A stretch of DNA of 47,578 nt from Acidimicrobiia bacterium (GTDB lineage: Bacteria; Actinomycetota; Acidimicrobiia; Acidimicrobiales; SZUA-35), in NCBI GenBank assembly GCA_029863385.1, contig JAOTVU010000019.1, positions 1 through 47,578 of the forward strand, given 5' to 3'. Shown here one piece after another: positions 31,401-39,241 of the stretch; position 1 is the first letter of the stretch; each line of letters starts with the position of its first letter. The notes beneath the pieces were generated by a model. That model made no database searches. It worked only from the letters and a program-made list of their open reading frames with translations, and was not told where the DNA came from. The translations under genes were made by a program, and so were the position numbers.

Positions 31401-31508
31401 TTCGGTTCACGGGCCGCCGCCGACCGTCTCTTCAGGCAGTGGCCGGAGTGGCCCGCTCCTCGAGATAGCCGTGCTCGGACAGGAAGCGGCGGAGGTTGGT
31501 CTCGATGA
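28458..31508 (+). CDS. Large bimodular glycosyltransferase (GT2 plus CgeB-like GT)
   Basis: 1016 residues. Residues 8-55 are a short charged helical segment. About 130-310 is a GT2 (GT-A) domain: 'SVIMPTHNRARLIGRAIESALEQ', 'LIIVDDGSTDDT' and metal-site DSDN near 217. About 370-640 is a CgeB/DUF3880-like GT-B module: 'DRLEWGDHHLANAMARSLAGLGH', 'ILFVGNSRGDH'-type segment near 516, 'RASWVLNDHWPSMVDFGIVSNRLFDVLAAGG'. Residues about 690-1016 match nothing I recognise but contain Rossmann-like strands ('SIVVVAPGWSDG', 'FDLAVIGGAVDAD'). Two sugar transfers by one protein suggest synthesis of a repeat unit. The ATG at 28458 follows wzm by 16 nt. The last 77 bp overlap the convergent sulfotransferase. 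Confidence 0.85.
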   Translation: MTDFDPSPDLDLRTERRLLTDQIRELELRVATNHAHCETAAAELEAFRSRRLVRVSTRLADALAPRLDRLARVIPLSWPPGRWGPSAGPPQGTDQPPPGRSSFGTLGLVSPAELVDELSAVALDRRRESLVSVIMPTHNRARLIGRAIESALEQTHEKLQLIIVDDGSTDDTAAVVARYQATTDRITMVNQQRAGPARARNRALELARGDFCAYLDSDNVWTPRFLEVMVGLLIDSSSACGYAALAREIDGNTVAVVNEPFDWGRCRQSNLVDLNVLVHRAGLPEAHFDPSLGRNEDWDLVLRLARRHQMLHAPFIGCRYRDDNSTDRVSVTGLNVFTRIVRAKHPADGGPTLATDMVAASLPLSVSIRVAAPFADRLEWGDHHLANAMARSLAGLGHRAVVRYRDSLLSAGDEDVNIVLRGAVPFAPRPWAVNVLWIICDPEQVEPSELQSFDLVRVASASYAALLNCVPGISARPLLQASGFTPPEQRRPLPSSNSDFEADDWKSCVDGRVLFVGNSRGDHRPLIDMAVAVGLNPVVVGSGWDGTTVAPHVVADFVDNRDLPSLYRRASWVLNDHWPSMVDFGIVSNRLFDVLAAGGMAVSDRLDELATVLPSVVQVDGEERLAEIVTGTRPDPLPWTSSLHLTDRMTTLMSDVADWVIGQQGLRSDISPDVDDGDATRFRSTERPSIVVVAPGWSDGADPRHHLCFRSLIAPLTSGLSGQRFDVVPAASLALAVDHDGPMVVFVTRPSDVSQLSDGARWPDRPYVLATHSGHESAATVVAATEHWGRPLAHWELAGSPCIDPRLWRRYHRRSMPPPEHQRQPRIIELSGIGNGRPPTVLTPAGDDGGAAAALMGDGLDHYRLCRLVRGSGPFDLAVIGGAVDADPDRSSLVYEALVGRALGSLVVIRSETNGQTNEVTGEREGTVDELGTLGIDPADLWIIEHGFGEGLVEQLSDRWPDLRLQRRADRRFPDAAFWHRFGSRAAADRLFRQWPEWPAPRDSRARTGSGGGWSR

Positions 31509-32289
31509 ATTCGATCTCGTCGCCGGTCAACTCGTTGGCCCATCCGCCTACTTTGGCGTTGCGGACGAACTGACCCGGCCCCCGCTCGGCCACCGGCACA
31601 TTCTCGTAGGAGTTGGCTTTGATTGCGGCGGCCAGTCGTTCGTCGTCGACTTCGAGCCCGAACACATGACTGAGGTGACGAAGCTGGGATTCGGTGTCGG
31701 CGCGGAGCCGCTCGTAGTGCATCTCATAGAGCTGACCGGGGGCCGCCTGCTCCCGAAGGTCACGCAACTTCACGCCCAGGTTCTGGAAGCGTCCGACAGT
31801 CTGACGGACGATCTGGTTCCGATCGAACTCGGTGGTCAGCCGCTCGGCCATCCAAGATCCCGGTCGACGAGCGTCAATGAGGGAGGCAGTGACATCGCGG
31901 GGATCGCGGATCATGACAATGATCTTGGACTTTGGCATTATCTCGGCGATGAGCGGGGCAACATACGAAGAATTAGGCTCCTTGATCAACAAATAGCCAT
32001 CCTCAGAATGCTCCGGTGAACATCTGGAAATTATGTCATGAAAGAAAGAATTGAGAGCTGGTTGCCAAGCGTTACGTAATGGCGTGGAGAACCAGAACGT
32101 AGGGTCATCAAGACGCAGGGGATCGTTTCGCTCAAGATTGTTGCGGAACGTGACGCAGTGCCCGATTCCCGGCTCGTTCCAAAGGTAGCTGTCAAGCCAA
32201 TCAGCGAGAAGCTTGGCCATCCATGTCGTCCCAGATCTCGGGTGTCCAAAGATCCACAGAATGTCGCTTTCCTGGTATTTTTCTGCCAT
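31432..32289 (-). CDS. Sulfotransferase family protein
   Basis: 285 residues. The PAPS 5'-phosphosulfate loop is 'LWIFGHPRSGTTWMAKLL' (residues 11-28), and the 3'-phosphate-binding segment is 'KIIVMIRDPRDVTASLI'. 'LYEMHYERLRAD' and the terminal 'ELTGDEIEFIETNLRRFLSEHGY' are typical of carbohydrate/aryl sulfotransferase_1 proteins. It would sulfate a glycan or lipid acceptor from PAPS in the cytoplasm. It is the only minus-strand gene of the glycan locus and overlaps the end of the convergent glycosyltransferase by 77 bp. Its first about 400 bp and the gap before it are distinctly AT-rich against the rest of the window, suggesting acquisition from another genome. AGGATGGAG precedes the ATG. 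Confidence 0.88.
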   Translation of the reverse strand: MAEKYQESDILWIFGHPRSGTTWMAKLLADWLDSYLWNEPGIGHCVTFRNNLERNDPLRLDDPTFWFSTPLRNAWQPALNSFFHDIISRCSPEHSEDGYLLIKEPNSSYVAPLIAEIMPKSKIIVMIRDPRDVTASLIDARRPGSWMAERLTTEFDRNQIVRQTVGRFQNLGVKLRDLREQAAPGQLYEMHYERLRADTESQLRHLSHVFGLEVDDERLAAAIKANSYENVPVAERGPGQFVRNAKVGGWANELTGDEIEFIETNLRRFLSEHGYLEERATPATA

Positions 32290-32371
32290 TACTCCATCCT
32301 GGTGAGCCGCGAGATACGATCCAATTACACCGCATTACGTTTCAACGGTATCTTGGGATTGAGCAACGAAC

Positions 32372-34171
32372 ATGCATACTGAGGAGAAAGATTACCCAAA
32401 GACGATGCCGGCTCGTGGCGGACAGTCGACCTCGTCCGTGACGTCGCCGGTCGTCGTTCTAGGACCTCACCGATCGGGAACGAGCGCCCTGGCCGGATGG
32501 TTGGCCGAGTGCGGGCTGTGGCTGGGCGACGTCATTGAGGTCGGCCCCGACAACCCGGCCGGCTATCACGAGAACCGGGCTGTGCTGTCGGCCCACATCG
32601 ACCTGCTCGCTTCGATGCAGCGGGACTGGCAATGTCCGCCCGAGTGGTTCGACGCCTTCTTGTTCGATTTGGAGCCTTTGCGATCAGCGGTCAAGTCGCT
32701 GGCGGGCTGCGGTGACCGGTTGTGGGGAATCAAAGACCCGAGGATGCTGTATCTACTGCCGGCCTGGTGCCATGTCGTTCCGGCCATGACCTTCGTTGGC
32801 ACCTTTCGACACCCCTCGGCCATCGCCGACTCCCTGGTTCGGCGCAACGGGTTCGACCGCCGCTTTGCCCTCGACCTGGCCGAACGCCAGATCGAGCGGC
32901 TGCATGCTCTGTGGTTGCGATATCGGTTTCCACTGATCGAGTTCGGATTGGACAACGACTCGTTCGCACCACGGGTCAGAGCGGTGGCTGAGATGCTGGG
33001 GCTCAACCCGGCAACGGCCAGCGGCTCACCGTTCGACCCAGGGTTGATTCACCATCAATGGTCGGATTCCGAGTTGGTCTCGATGACGGATCAAATGCAA
33101 CCGTCAGCCGCCTACGCGGCCCTGGCCGAGGCGGCCTATGAGCCGCTGACCAGGCCGTCGACGGTGACCGCCGAAGATCTCGCCTCGGTGTTGACCGACC
33201 TTGTGCGCCCCAGACGGGATCGGCTGAGCACCAGGGGTCCCAGCTTCGAGGAGCGCCGCCGGTTGTGCTCCGACCACGCCGCCGAGTTCGCCATCGAAGT
33301 CGCCGCCACCGCCTGCATCACCCCGACCGATATGTCCACCAGGCTTGAGGCTGGCACGGCCACCGGTAATGTCCCGGGAACCCCGATGCAGCCAATCAGC
33401 CATGTCGTGGCCGCAGCCGTGGCCGAGGTGGGAGGCTCCGAGGCGATCGAAGCCGTGCTACAGACATATCGGAGTCAGGTCATGGCCGACGCCATCGCCG
33501 TGTTCGACGGCTTTTTCACCGACGAAGCTCCGTTGCCGGAAGACCGCTGGTGGCCCCGCTCGGCGGTCACCAGCCATCGCACCAGGCCGCCCCACCATAT
33601 CCACGTCGACCAGCTCCGAGCTGCGGCCGCCGTCTCCGGCTGGTACCTGGCCACTGTGGCCGATATCGGCCCCGGTCAGGGAAGAAGATTGGCCAGCTTC
33701 GTGACGAATCCAACTCGCCGTCGGGAACAGCGCACCCACGAAGAGTGGCATCAGATGGTCGCCGAGCGGGACACAACCATTGCCCTACAGGCCGGCCACA
33801 TCGAGCACCGCGACAATCTGCTGGCACAGATCGATGAGCGCCGAGGGGATGAGCAGGCCGAGTTGACTGCTCGACTGGCCGAACAGGCTACCGAGATCGA
33901 GCGGTTGAGCATCGAGCTGGCCGACCTGGACCAGGTCCGACGGGCGGAGTACGAACGATTGCTCGACGACAATCAAGGCCTGCGACACTGGGTCGGCGAA
34001 CTGGCGGCCGAGAAGGACTTTTTGGCGCATCGCCTACACCTCGCAGAACAGCATCACCGGGTGACGTTGCTGTCGCCCCGGCAGGTCCACTTTTTGAAGC
34101 GGGTGATTCCCCGACCGCTGGTCCCGCTGCTCCAGCGTGGGCGGCGGCTCTACCGCCGGGTTCACTCGTGA
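32372..34171 (+). CDS. Sulfotransferase-like protein with C-terminal coiled coil and basic tail
   Basis: 599 residues in three parts. Residues about 25-230 are a P-loop sulfotransferase-like domain: 'VVVLGPHRSGTSALAGWLAE' (27-46), 'DNPAGYHENRAV', 'GIKDPRMLYLLP', 'FVGTFRHPSAIADSLVRRNG'. About 230-450 is a helical region of unknown function. About 455-563 is a long heptad-rich coiled coil, and 564-599 is a strongly basic tail likely to bind membrane lipids. This resembles the layout of E. coli WbdD (capping enzyme, coiled-coil ruler, membrane tail) but with sulfotransferase-like chemistry; that parallel is inference. Start choice is ATG 32372; ATG 32405 is an alternative just before the domain. 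It is divergent from the sulfotransferase and overlaps the next gene by GTGA. Confidence 0.82.
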   Translation: MHTEEKDYPKTMPARGGQSTSSVTSPVVVLGPHRSGTSALAGWLAECGLWLGDVIEVGPDNPAGYHENRAVLSAHIDLLASMQRDWQCPPEWFDAFLFDLEPLRSAVKSLAGCGDRLWGIKDPRMLYLLPAWCHVVPAMTFVGTFRHPSAIADSLVRRNGFDRRFALDLAERQIERLHALWLRYRFPLIEFGLDNDSFAPRVRAVAEMLGLNPATASGSPFDPGLIHHQWSDSELVSMTDQMQPSAAYAALAEAAYEPLTRPSTVTAEDLASVLTDLVRPRRDRLSTRGPSFEERRRLCSDHAAEFAIEVAATACITPTDMSTRLEAGTATGNVPGTPMQPISHVVAAAVAEVGGSEAIEAVLQTYRSQVMADAIAVFDGFFTDEAPLPEDRWWPRSAVTSHRTRPPHHIHVDQLRAAAAVSGWYLATVADIGPGQGRRLASFVTNPTRRREQRTHEEWHQMVAERDTTIALQAGHIEHRDNLLAQIDERRGDEQAELTARLAEQATEIERLSIELADLDQVRRAEYERLLDDNQGLRHWVGELAAEKDFLAHRLHLAEQHHRVTLLSPRQVHFLKRVIPRPLVPLLQRGRRLYRRVHS

Positions 34172-36348
34172 ACGGCCACTTCCGCCCGGTCGACGTCATC
34201 GTCCCGGTCTACAACGCCATCGAAGCCGTCGAGCGCTGTCTGCACAGCGTGCTGGCCAACACTTCTGACGATCCCGACGTTCGCATCGTGGTGGCCGACG
34301 ACGCCAGCCCCGACCCGGAGATGGCCGTCCTCTGCACCCGACTGGCCGATGCTCATCCCCGGCTGACCATCCGCCGCCGCCCGACCAACGTGGGTTTCCC
34401 CGGCAACTGTAACGAGTCGATGGCCGAAGCAAAGGGCGACGTTGTCCTACTGAACAGCGACACGGTGGTCCCGGCGGGATGGCTGGAGCCGCTACGGCGT
34501 CTGGCTCACTCCTCGACCCGAGTGGGCAGTGTGACCCCGCTCACCTCCAACGGCCAGATCTGCAGCGTGCCGGTGTGGCTGACGTCCAACACCTATCCAC
34601 CGTCGATCACGGTGGACGACCTCAATGACGTGGCCCGGGCTGTGGGATACGGCGACTGGATTGAGATTCCGACCGGGGTGGGCTTCTGCCAGTACTTCAC
34701 CCAGCCGGGTCTGCAAGCCGTCGGCCTCTTCGATACTGCCATGTTCGGACGTGGCTACGGCGAGGAGAACGATCTGTGCCTACGCCTGCGCCACCACGGC
34801 TTCGTCAACTTGCTGTGCGACACCGTCTTCGTCCATCACGAGGGCGGGCTGTCATTCGGGGAATCGACGCCGGAGCGGCTGAGGGTCAATCTGGCCAGGC
34901 TGAACGCTCGCTGGCCTGGCTACGACGGCTTCATCGCCCGCTTCATCGATGAAAACCCCCTGGCGGGGGTGCAGGCCCGGTTCGGTTTGGAACTCCTGCG
35001 GCGCATCAAACCGCCCGGGAAATTGCGAATTCTCCAGGTGCTGCACAACCCGATCCGGTCGGGCCATATCGGGGGGACGGAGTTCCATGTCGACGATCTG
35101 GTTTCAGGTAGTGACGAGGACCACGTGATCCTCTCCACCGTCGACGATGTTCCGGTGGTACAACATGGCGATGTAACCGGCCTCAAGCCGTTTCCGATCA
35201 CCAGCACCGCCGTCACGACACACGACTGGATTCGCCCGCTGCTGAGCACCGGGATCGATGTCATTCATGTTCACCACTTGGCCGGACTGGGTTTTCAGCG
35301 GGTTGCGGCCCTTCTCGACGGGGCGTCCCGTTGTGAGATTCCACTTGTGTTCACCGCCCACGACTACTTCGCCCTCTGCCCCGGCATTCAGCTGCGGGAC
35401 GCTGAGTCCGGTGTCGCCTGCCGTTCCGATGTCGGTCAGGCCTGTCCCGGTTGTGACCGGGTAAGCGTCGAACTTGTCGGCGGCCCCCGGGACATCTGGC
35501 GGAACCAGTGGCGGAGTCTGCTGGCCGACTGCACCGTGGTCGCCCCATCCCAGGCGGCCGCCGAGCGCCATCGGGCGGTGTGGGGGTCACTACCCCGGCT
35601 GGAGGTGATACCCCATGGCCTCGAACGCAGCCCGGTTGACCTGAGCGGCTCGACCGATCTGGCCGGCCCAGATGGCGTCAGCCGGTCGATGCCGGTCAAG
35701 ATCGCCGTGATCGGTTACGGAGGTGCTCACAAGGGTGACCGGGAGCTGGCGGCAATCATCGAGCATCTGTCGGGCCGGGGTTTCGAATGGCACCTGTTCG
35801 GCCGGGAGGCCCCGACCCCAACCGCAGACGATCCTGACGGCGGGGCGACTCTGCGGGAAGACGTCGTCCATCACGGTTACTACCAGCGTGATCAAATCAC
35901 CCGCCTGCTGGCCGACGGTTCGTTCACCGCCGCCCTGACCCTACCCAACTGGCCGGAGACCTTCTCGTACACGCTGTCCGAAGCGTGGCTGGCCGGCCTG
36001 TTCGTTTTCGCGTCGGACCAGGGCGCGATCGCCGAGAGGATCGCCGCGACCGGCGCCGGGGTCGTCCTTTCATCAGACGACCCGGCCGAGCGGGCTCGGC
36101 TGATCGCCGAAACCGTGGCCTCACCCGCGGAGATGGCTCGGCTGGCCGCCGCCGCCCGGCGAGCTGGTCGCAATCACCCCACGGTTGGTGCTATGAGCGC
36201 TGCCTACGACCGGCTGTACCGCCGCTTGGCCGCCGAACACGGAAAGCAGGCTCCGGCGACCAGCTCGACGCTGCCGTACCCATGGAGCGCGGATGAGAAG
36301 TCGCAGCTGGTCGGCATGTTCCGGTCGCCGCTGCCGACCGGCGACTGA
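34168..36348 (+). CDS. Bifunctional glycosyltransferase (GT2 fused to GT4)
   Basis: 726 residues. Residues about 5-260 are GT2: 'VDVIVPVYNAIEAVERCLHSVL', 'VVADDASPDPEM', 'NVGFPGNCNESMAEAKGDVVLLNSDT', 'FGRGYGEENDLCLRLRHHG' (acidic base motif EEND). About 290-710 are GT4 (GT-B): 'VLHNPIRSGHIGGTEFHVDDLV', 'IDVIHVHHLAGLGFQRVAALL', 'VFTAHDYFALCPGIQL' with a cysteine cluster (C-x-x-C near 'ACPGCDR'), 'EVIPHGLE', 'LTLPNWPETFSYTLSEAWLAGLFVFASDQGAI'. It probably adds two sugars in succession to the exported glycan. The GTG start overlaps the preceding stop by 4 bp, so it is coupled to the coiled-coil protein. Confidence 0.92.
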   Translation: MNGHFRPVDVIVPVYNAIEAVERCLHSVLANTSDDPDVRIVVADDASPDPEMAVLCTRLADAHPRLTIRRRPTNVGFPGNCNESMAEAKGDVVLLNSDTVVPAGWLEPLRRLAHSSTRVGSVTPLTSNGQICSVPVWLTSNTYPPSITVDDLNDVARAVGYGDWIEIPTGVGFCQYFTQPGLQAVGLFDTAMFGRGYGEENDLCLRLRHHGFVNLLCDTVFVHHEGGLSFGESTPERLRVNLARLNARWPGYDGFIARFIDENPLAGVQARFGLELLRRIKPPGKLRILQVLHNPIRSGHIGGTEFHVDDLVSGSDEDHVILSTVDDVPVVQHGDVTGLKPFPITSTAVTTHDWIRPLLSTGIDVIHVHHLAGLGFQRVAALLDGASRCEIPLVFTAHDYFALCPGIQLRDAESGVACRSDVGQACPGCDRVSVELVGGPRDIWRNQWRSLLADCTVVAPSQAAAERHRAVWGSLPRLEVIPHGLERSPVDLSGSTDLAGPDGVSRSMPVKIAVIGYGGAHKGDRELAAIIEHLSGRGFEWHLFGREAPTPTADDPDGGATLREDVVHHGYYQRDQITRLLADGSFTAALTLPNWPETFSYTLSEAWLAGLFVFASDQGAIAERIAATGAGVVLSSDDPAERARLIAETVASPAEMARLAAAARRAGRNHPTVGAMSAAYDRLYRRLAAEHGKQAPATSSTLPYPWSADEKSQLVGMFRSPLPTGD

Positions 36349-36424
36349 ACGCTCCATCACAGACCCCGGGTCACTGTTACGTCCTCTGAATGCCTGCATT
36401 GCCACTACCCAAAGGAGCTCGATC

Positions 36425-37282
36425 ATGGCCGACAACAAACTCGAGGCTGCGTTCTTCGACCAGCACGACAACCAACTGACACGCTCGGTGGCCTGGTCGG
36501 CCATCCCTTTCTTCCAGTCCCGGCTGCACCAGCGGTTGGACCTGGTGGCCACCGCCACCGCCCACCTGGAACGCACCGAGGATCTTCGAGCTCTGACCTT
36601 GGGCTGCGGCGACATGACCGGCGAGTACGGGCTGCTGCGACGGTTCCCCGTGACCCAGATCGTGGCCTATGACCTGAGCGAGGGACAACGGGCCAACTTC
36701 TACGAGCGGACCTACGACGAGTCGGCCGGCATCGACGTCGACTACCGCATCGGTGACGCCGCCGCCGACACCCTGGGCAGCGAGGAATTCGATCTCGTCT
36801 ACATCCAGCAGTCGTTCCACCACTTCGAGGAGGTGGAGAAGGTCGCGGCCAACATCCGAATGGCTCTACGTCCCGGTGGGGTATTCCTGCTCAACGACTA
36901 CATCGGCACCCCGTTCCTGCAGCGCAGCGAGCGCCAGCGGGCGGCCACCCGCCGCATCTGGCGACATCTCCCCGCCCGTCTCCGGACAGGGGCCAACGGT
37001 GAGGTGTGGGACGACATACTCATCCCGCCGATCGAGAACCTGCCTCCCCACGAGGCGGTTCGCTCCGACGCCATCCTGCCCGCGCTGCGGGAGAACTTCG
37101 ACATCATCGATGAGCACCAGTTCGCCGGGCTGTTGTTTCCCCTGTTCAATGGCTTCGCCCAGAACTACACCGAGGCCGACATGACCTTCGTCCGCTCGAT
37201 GTGGGAGGTCGACGAGTGGATGATCGCCGAGGGAGCCATCGAGCCCAACTTCATTCGGGGCCTGTACCGGGCCAAAGCCTGA
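36425..37282 (+). CDS. SAM-dependent methyltransferase
   Basis: 285 residues with a class I Rossmann methyltransferase core: motif I 'RALTLGCGDMTGEYGLL' (near 55-72), acidic loop 'IVAYDLSEGQRANF', 'YRIGDAAADTLGSEEFDLVYIQQSFHHFEEVEKVAANIRMALRPGGVFLLNDYIG' (motifs II-III; HHFE resembles the HF-E of type 11 enzymes). The C-terminal part 'LPALRENFDIIDEHQFAGLLFPLFNGFAQNY' is common in methyltransferases of glycan loci. It may methylate a sugar or the glycan end. AAAGGAG 8 nt before the ATG at 36425 sets the start; upstream in-frame codons are rejected. The 76-bp gap from the GT gene is the widest in this transcript, and the stop is 6 bp from convergent tadC. Confidence 0.85.
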   Translation: MADNKLEAAFFDQHDNQLTRSVAWSAIPFFQSRLHQRLDLVATATAHLERTEDLRALTLGCGDMTGEYGLLRRFPVTQIVAYDLSEGQRANFYERTYDESAGIDVDYRIGDAAADTLGSEEFDLVYIQQSFHHFEEVEKVAANIRMALRPGGVFLLNDYIGTPFLQRSERQRAATRRIWRHLPARLRTGANGEVWDDILIPPIENLPPHEAVRSDAILPALRENFDIIDEHQFAGLLFPLFNGFAQNYTEADMTFVRSMWEVDEWMIAEGAIEPNFIRGLYRAKA

Positions 37283-37288
37283 GATGGA

Positions 37289-38182
37289 TCAAAGGCCGCT
37301 GCCGAGAATGCGGATCGCCACCGGACCGAGGAGCACGACGAAGAGGGCCGGCAGCATGCACAGCACCATCGGGAACACCAGCTTCACCGGGAGGCGCATG
37401 GCCTGCTCCTCGGAGTGGAGGCGCCGGATCTCCCGCATGTGTTCGCTCTGGACCCGGGCCACCCGGGCCATGGGAACGCCGAGTCCGTCGGCCTGCTTGA
37501 TCGCGGAGACGAACTGGCGGACCTCCTGCGTGCCGGTGCGGGTGGCGATGTCCTCCAACGCCTCGTTGCGGGGCCGGCCGAGCCGAATGGCGTGAAGGGC
37601 GCGGGCGAACTCGTCGACGAGGGGGCCCGACGTGGAGCGGGCGATCTTGTCGACGGCGGAGTTGAAGCCGAGGCCCGCTTCGAGCAGGACGGTGAGCTGG
37701 TCGAGGACGTCGGGTAGGGCGGCGACGATTTCCCGCTGCCGGGCGTCGGCCCGCCGTCGAACGTAGGCGTCGGGGGCGACGAAGCCGACGAAACCGAGCA
37801 GCAATGTCCACAGGAGTCGGGATCGGGGTTCGGCTCCGACCGAGATGGCGAAGCCGCCGACGAGGCCGGCCGTGATCAGCAACGACTTGAGGGCGACGAA
37901 GCCCTCCAGCGGCAGCCGGCCGGCCAGACCGGCGTGAACCAGATTGCGGGTGGTCGAGTCGGCGAAGCCGCCCGGCGTGAGACGGCGGGCCTGACGGGCG
38001 ACGGCGTCGATCACGGGAATCACAACGCGATCCCGAATCGATTCGCCGAGGTAGCTGTCGTGCAGGGCCTTGGGAGCCGTGAGCTCGAAGCGGGCCGCAG
38101 CAGAGCGATCACCGGGCATGAGCGCATACCCGAGGAGCGGGACGGCGAGAACGGCCAACACGCTGGCGACAATGACGGTCAT
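37289..38182 (-). CDS. tadC: Tad pilus inner-membrane platform protein TadC
   Basis: 297 residues of the T2SSF family. N-terminal hydrophobic segment 'MTVIVASVLAVLAVPLLGYAL'; helices 'LKSLLITAGLVGGFAISVG' and 'LLWTLLLGFVGFVAPD'; the cytoplasmic T2SSF core 'REIVAALPDVLDQLTVLLEAGLGFNSAVDKIARSTSGPL' and 'LEDIATRTGTQEVRQFVSAIKQADGLGVPMARV'; last helix 'VLCMLPALFVVLLGPVAIRIL'. With TadB it forms the membrane base on which TadA drives pilin assembly. AGGAGG 6 nt before the ATG gives the start. It is the last gene of the minus-strand tad operon, 27 bp after tadB. Confidence 0.92.
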   Translation of the reverse strand: MTVIVASVLAVLAVPLLGYALMPGDRSAAARFELTAPKALHDSYLGESIRDRVVIPVIDAVARQARRLTPGGFADSTTRNLVHAGLAGRLPLEGFVALKSLLITAGLVGGFAISVGAEPRSRLLWTLLLGFVGFVAPDAYVRRRADARQREIVAALPDVLDQLTVLLEAGLGFNSAVDKIARSTSGPLVDEFARALHAIRLGRPRNEALEDIATRTGTQEVRQFVSAIKQADGLGVPMARVARVQSEHMREIRRLHSEEQAMRLPVKLVFPMVLCMLPALFVVLLGPVAIRILGSGL

Positions 38183-38209
38183 CTGCTGCCTCCTGTCATC
38201 CGCGTGCCT

Positions 38210-39241
38210 CTACAGCACCGCGGCGTTGATCATGCTCCGGATCCACAGCCCGCCAGCGACCAGCATGACCGTGACCAGCCCTGTCATCCAGTACGTCAGC
38301 TGCGTGCCCCAGATTCCGTCGAAGTACTCCGGATTGGTGAGGCCGATGAAGACGGCGAGGCCCGGCGGGAGCACGAAGAGGACGAGGGCGGACATGCGGG
38401 CCTCGGCGGTCAGCGCCGAGACCTGGGCGTTGAGGCGGGCCCGCGCCCGGATCGTCGCCGCAACGTTCTCCAGGACCTCGACCAGGTCGCCGCCCACAGT
38501 GGCGTTGATCTCGATGGCGTCCACCACCCAACGCAGATCGACGCTGTCCATCCGTTCCGAAACGTTCCGGAGCGAATCGGTGAGGCTACCGCTCACCCGG
38601 GACTCGTTGAGCGCTCTGGTCAGTTCGGAACTGATCGGATCCTCGTACTCCTTGGCCACCGTGCCGAGTCCGACGTTCATCGAGTAGCCGACACGAAGGA
38701 CGTTGGCGATCGACGACAGCACGTCGGGTAGAGCGTCCTCGAAAGCGGCCTTCCGGCGGCGGAACCGCTGATCGATCACGATGCGGGGCAACACGACGGC
38801 CAGGAAGGCGCCGACGGCGGCACCGAAGACTCCTCGCCACAGGAAGCCGACGCCGGCGCACAGCAGCACGGCGAAGGCTACGAGCATCACCAGCTCCCCG
38901 ACCTGCAGTCGCAGGCCCGCACGTTCGAGACGTTTGGCCGTGTAGTCCCGGGCGTCGGTTCGCAACAGCCGCTCGATGGCCCGCAGGACGGCGTCACGCA
39001 GGGCGTCGGCCATCGTCGGTTTCGGTATCCCGGCCGCCCGCCCGATACGGGGGGCCGTGGCGCGGGAGCCGGACCGGCTGAAGAGCAGGAACGACAACAC
39101 CACGATGGTGACGGCCACGCAGCCCGTGCCGATCCACAACAGCCAGTCGCCCTCCGTCAGCCCGGGGCGTGGAATGACGGTCACCGATTCCGCCGGCAAC
39201 ACCCGATACGACAACTCGGAGATCGGCCGGGCATAGCTCAT
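38210..39241 (-). CDS. tadB: Tad pilus inner-membrane platform protein TadB
   Basis: 343 residues, T2SSF family. N-terminal helix 'WLLWIGTGCVAVTIVVLSFLLFS', a pair 'LVMLVAFAVLLCAGVGFLW' and 'VFGAAVGAFLAVVLPRIVID', then the core 'AFEDALPDVLSSIANVLRVGYSMNVGLGTVAKEYEDPISSELTRAL' and 'DLRWVVDAIEINATVGGDLVEVLENVAATIRAR', ending in two helices. It is the TadC partner. The ATG at 39241 overlaps the tadA stop as ATGA; the longer open frame upstream lies inside tadA and is not used. Confidence 0.92.
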   Translation of the reverse strand: MSYARPISELSYRVLPAESVTVIPRPGLTEGDWLLWIGTGCVAVTIVVLSFLLFSRSGSRATAPRIGRAAGIPKPTMADALRDAVLRAIERLLRTDARDYTAKRLERAGLRLQVGELVMLVAFAVLLCAGVGFLWRGVFGAAVGAFLAVVLPRIVIDQRFRRRKAAFEDALPDVLSSIANVLRVGYSMNVGLGTVAKEYEDPISSELTRALNESRVSGSLTDSLRNVSERMDSVDLRWVVDAIEINATVGGDLVEVLENVAATIRARARLNAQVSALTAEARMSALVLFVLPPGLAVFIGLTNPEYFDGIWGTQLTYWMTGLVTVMLVAGGLWIRSMINAAVL

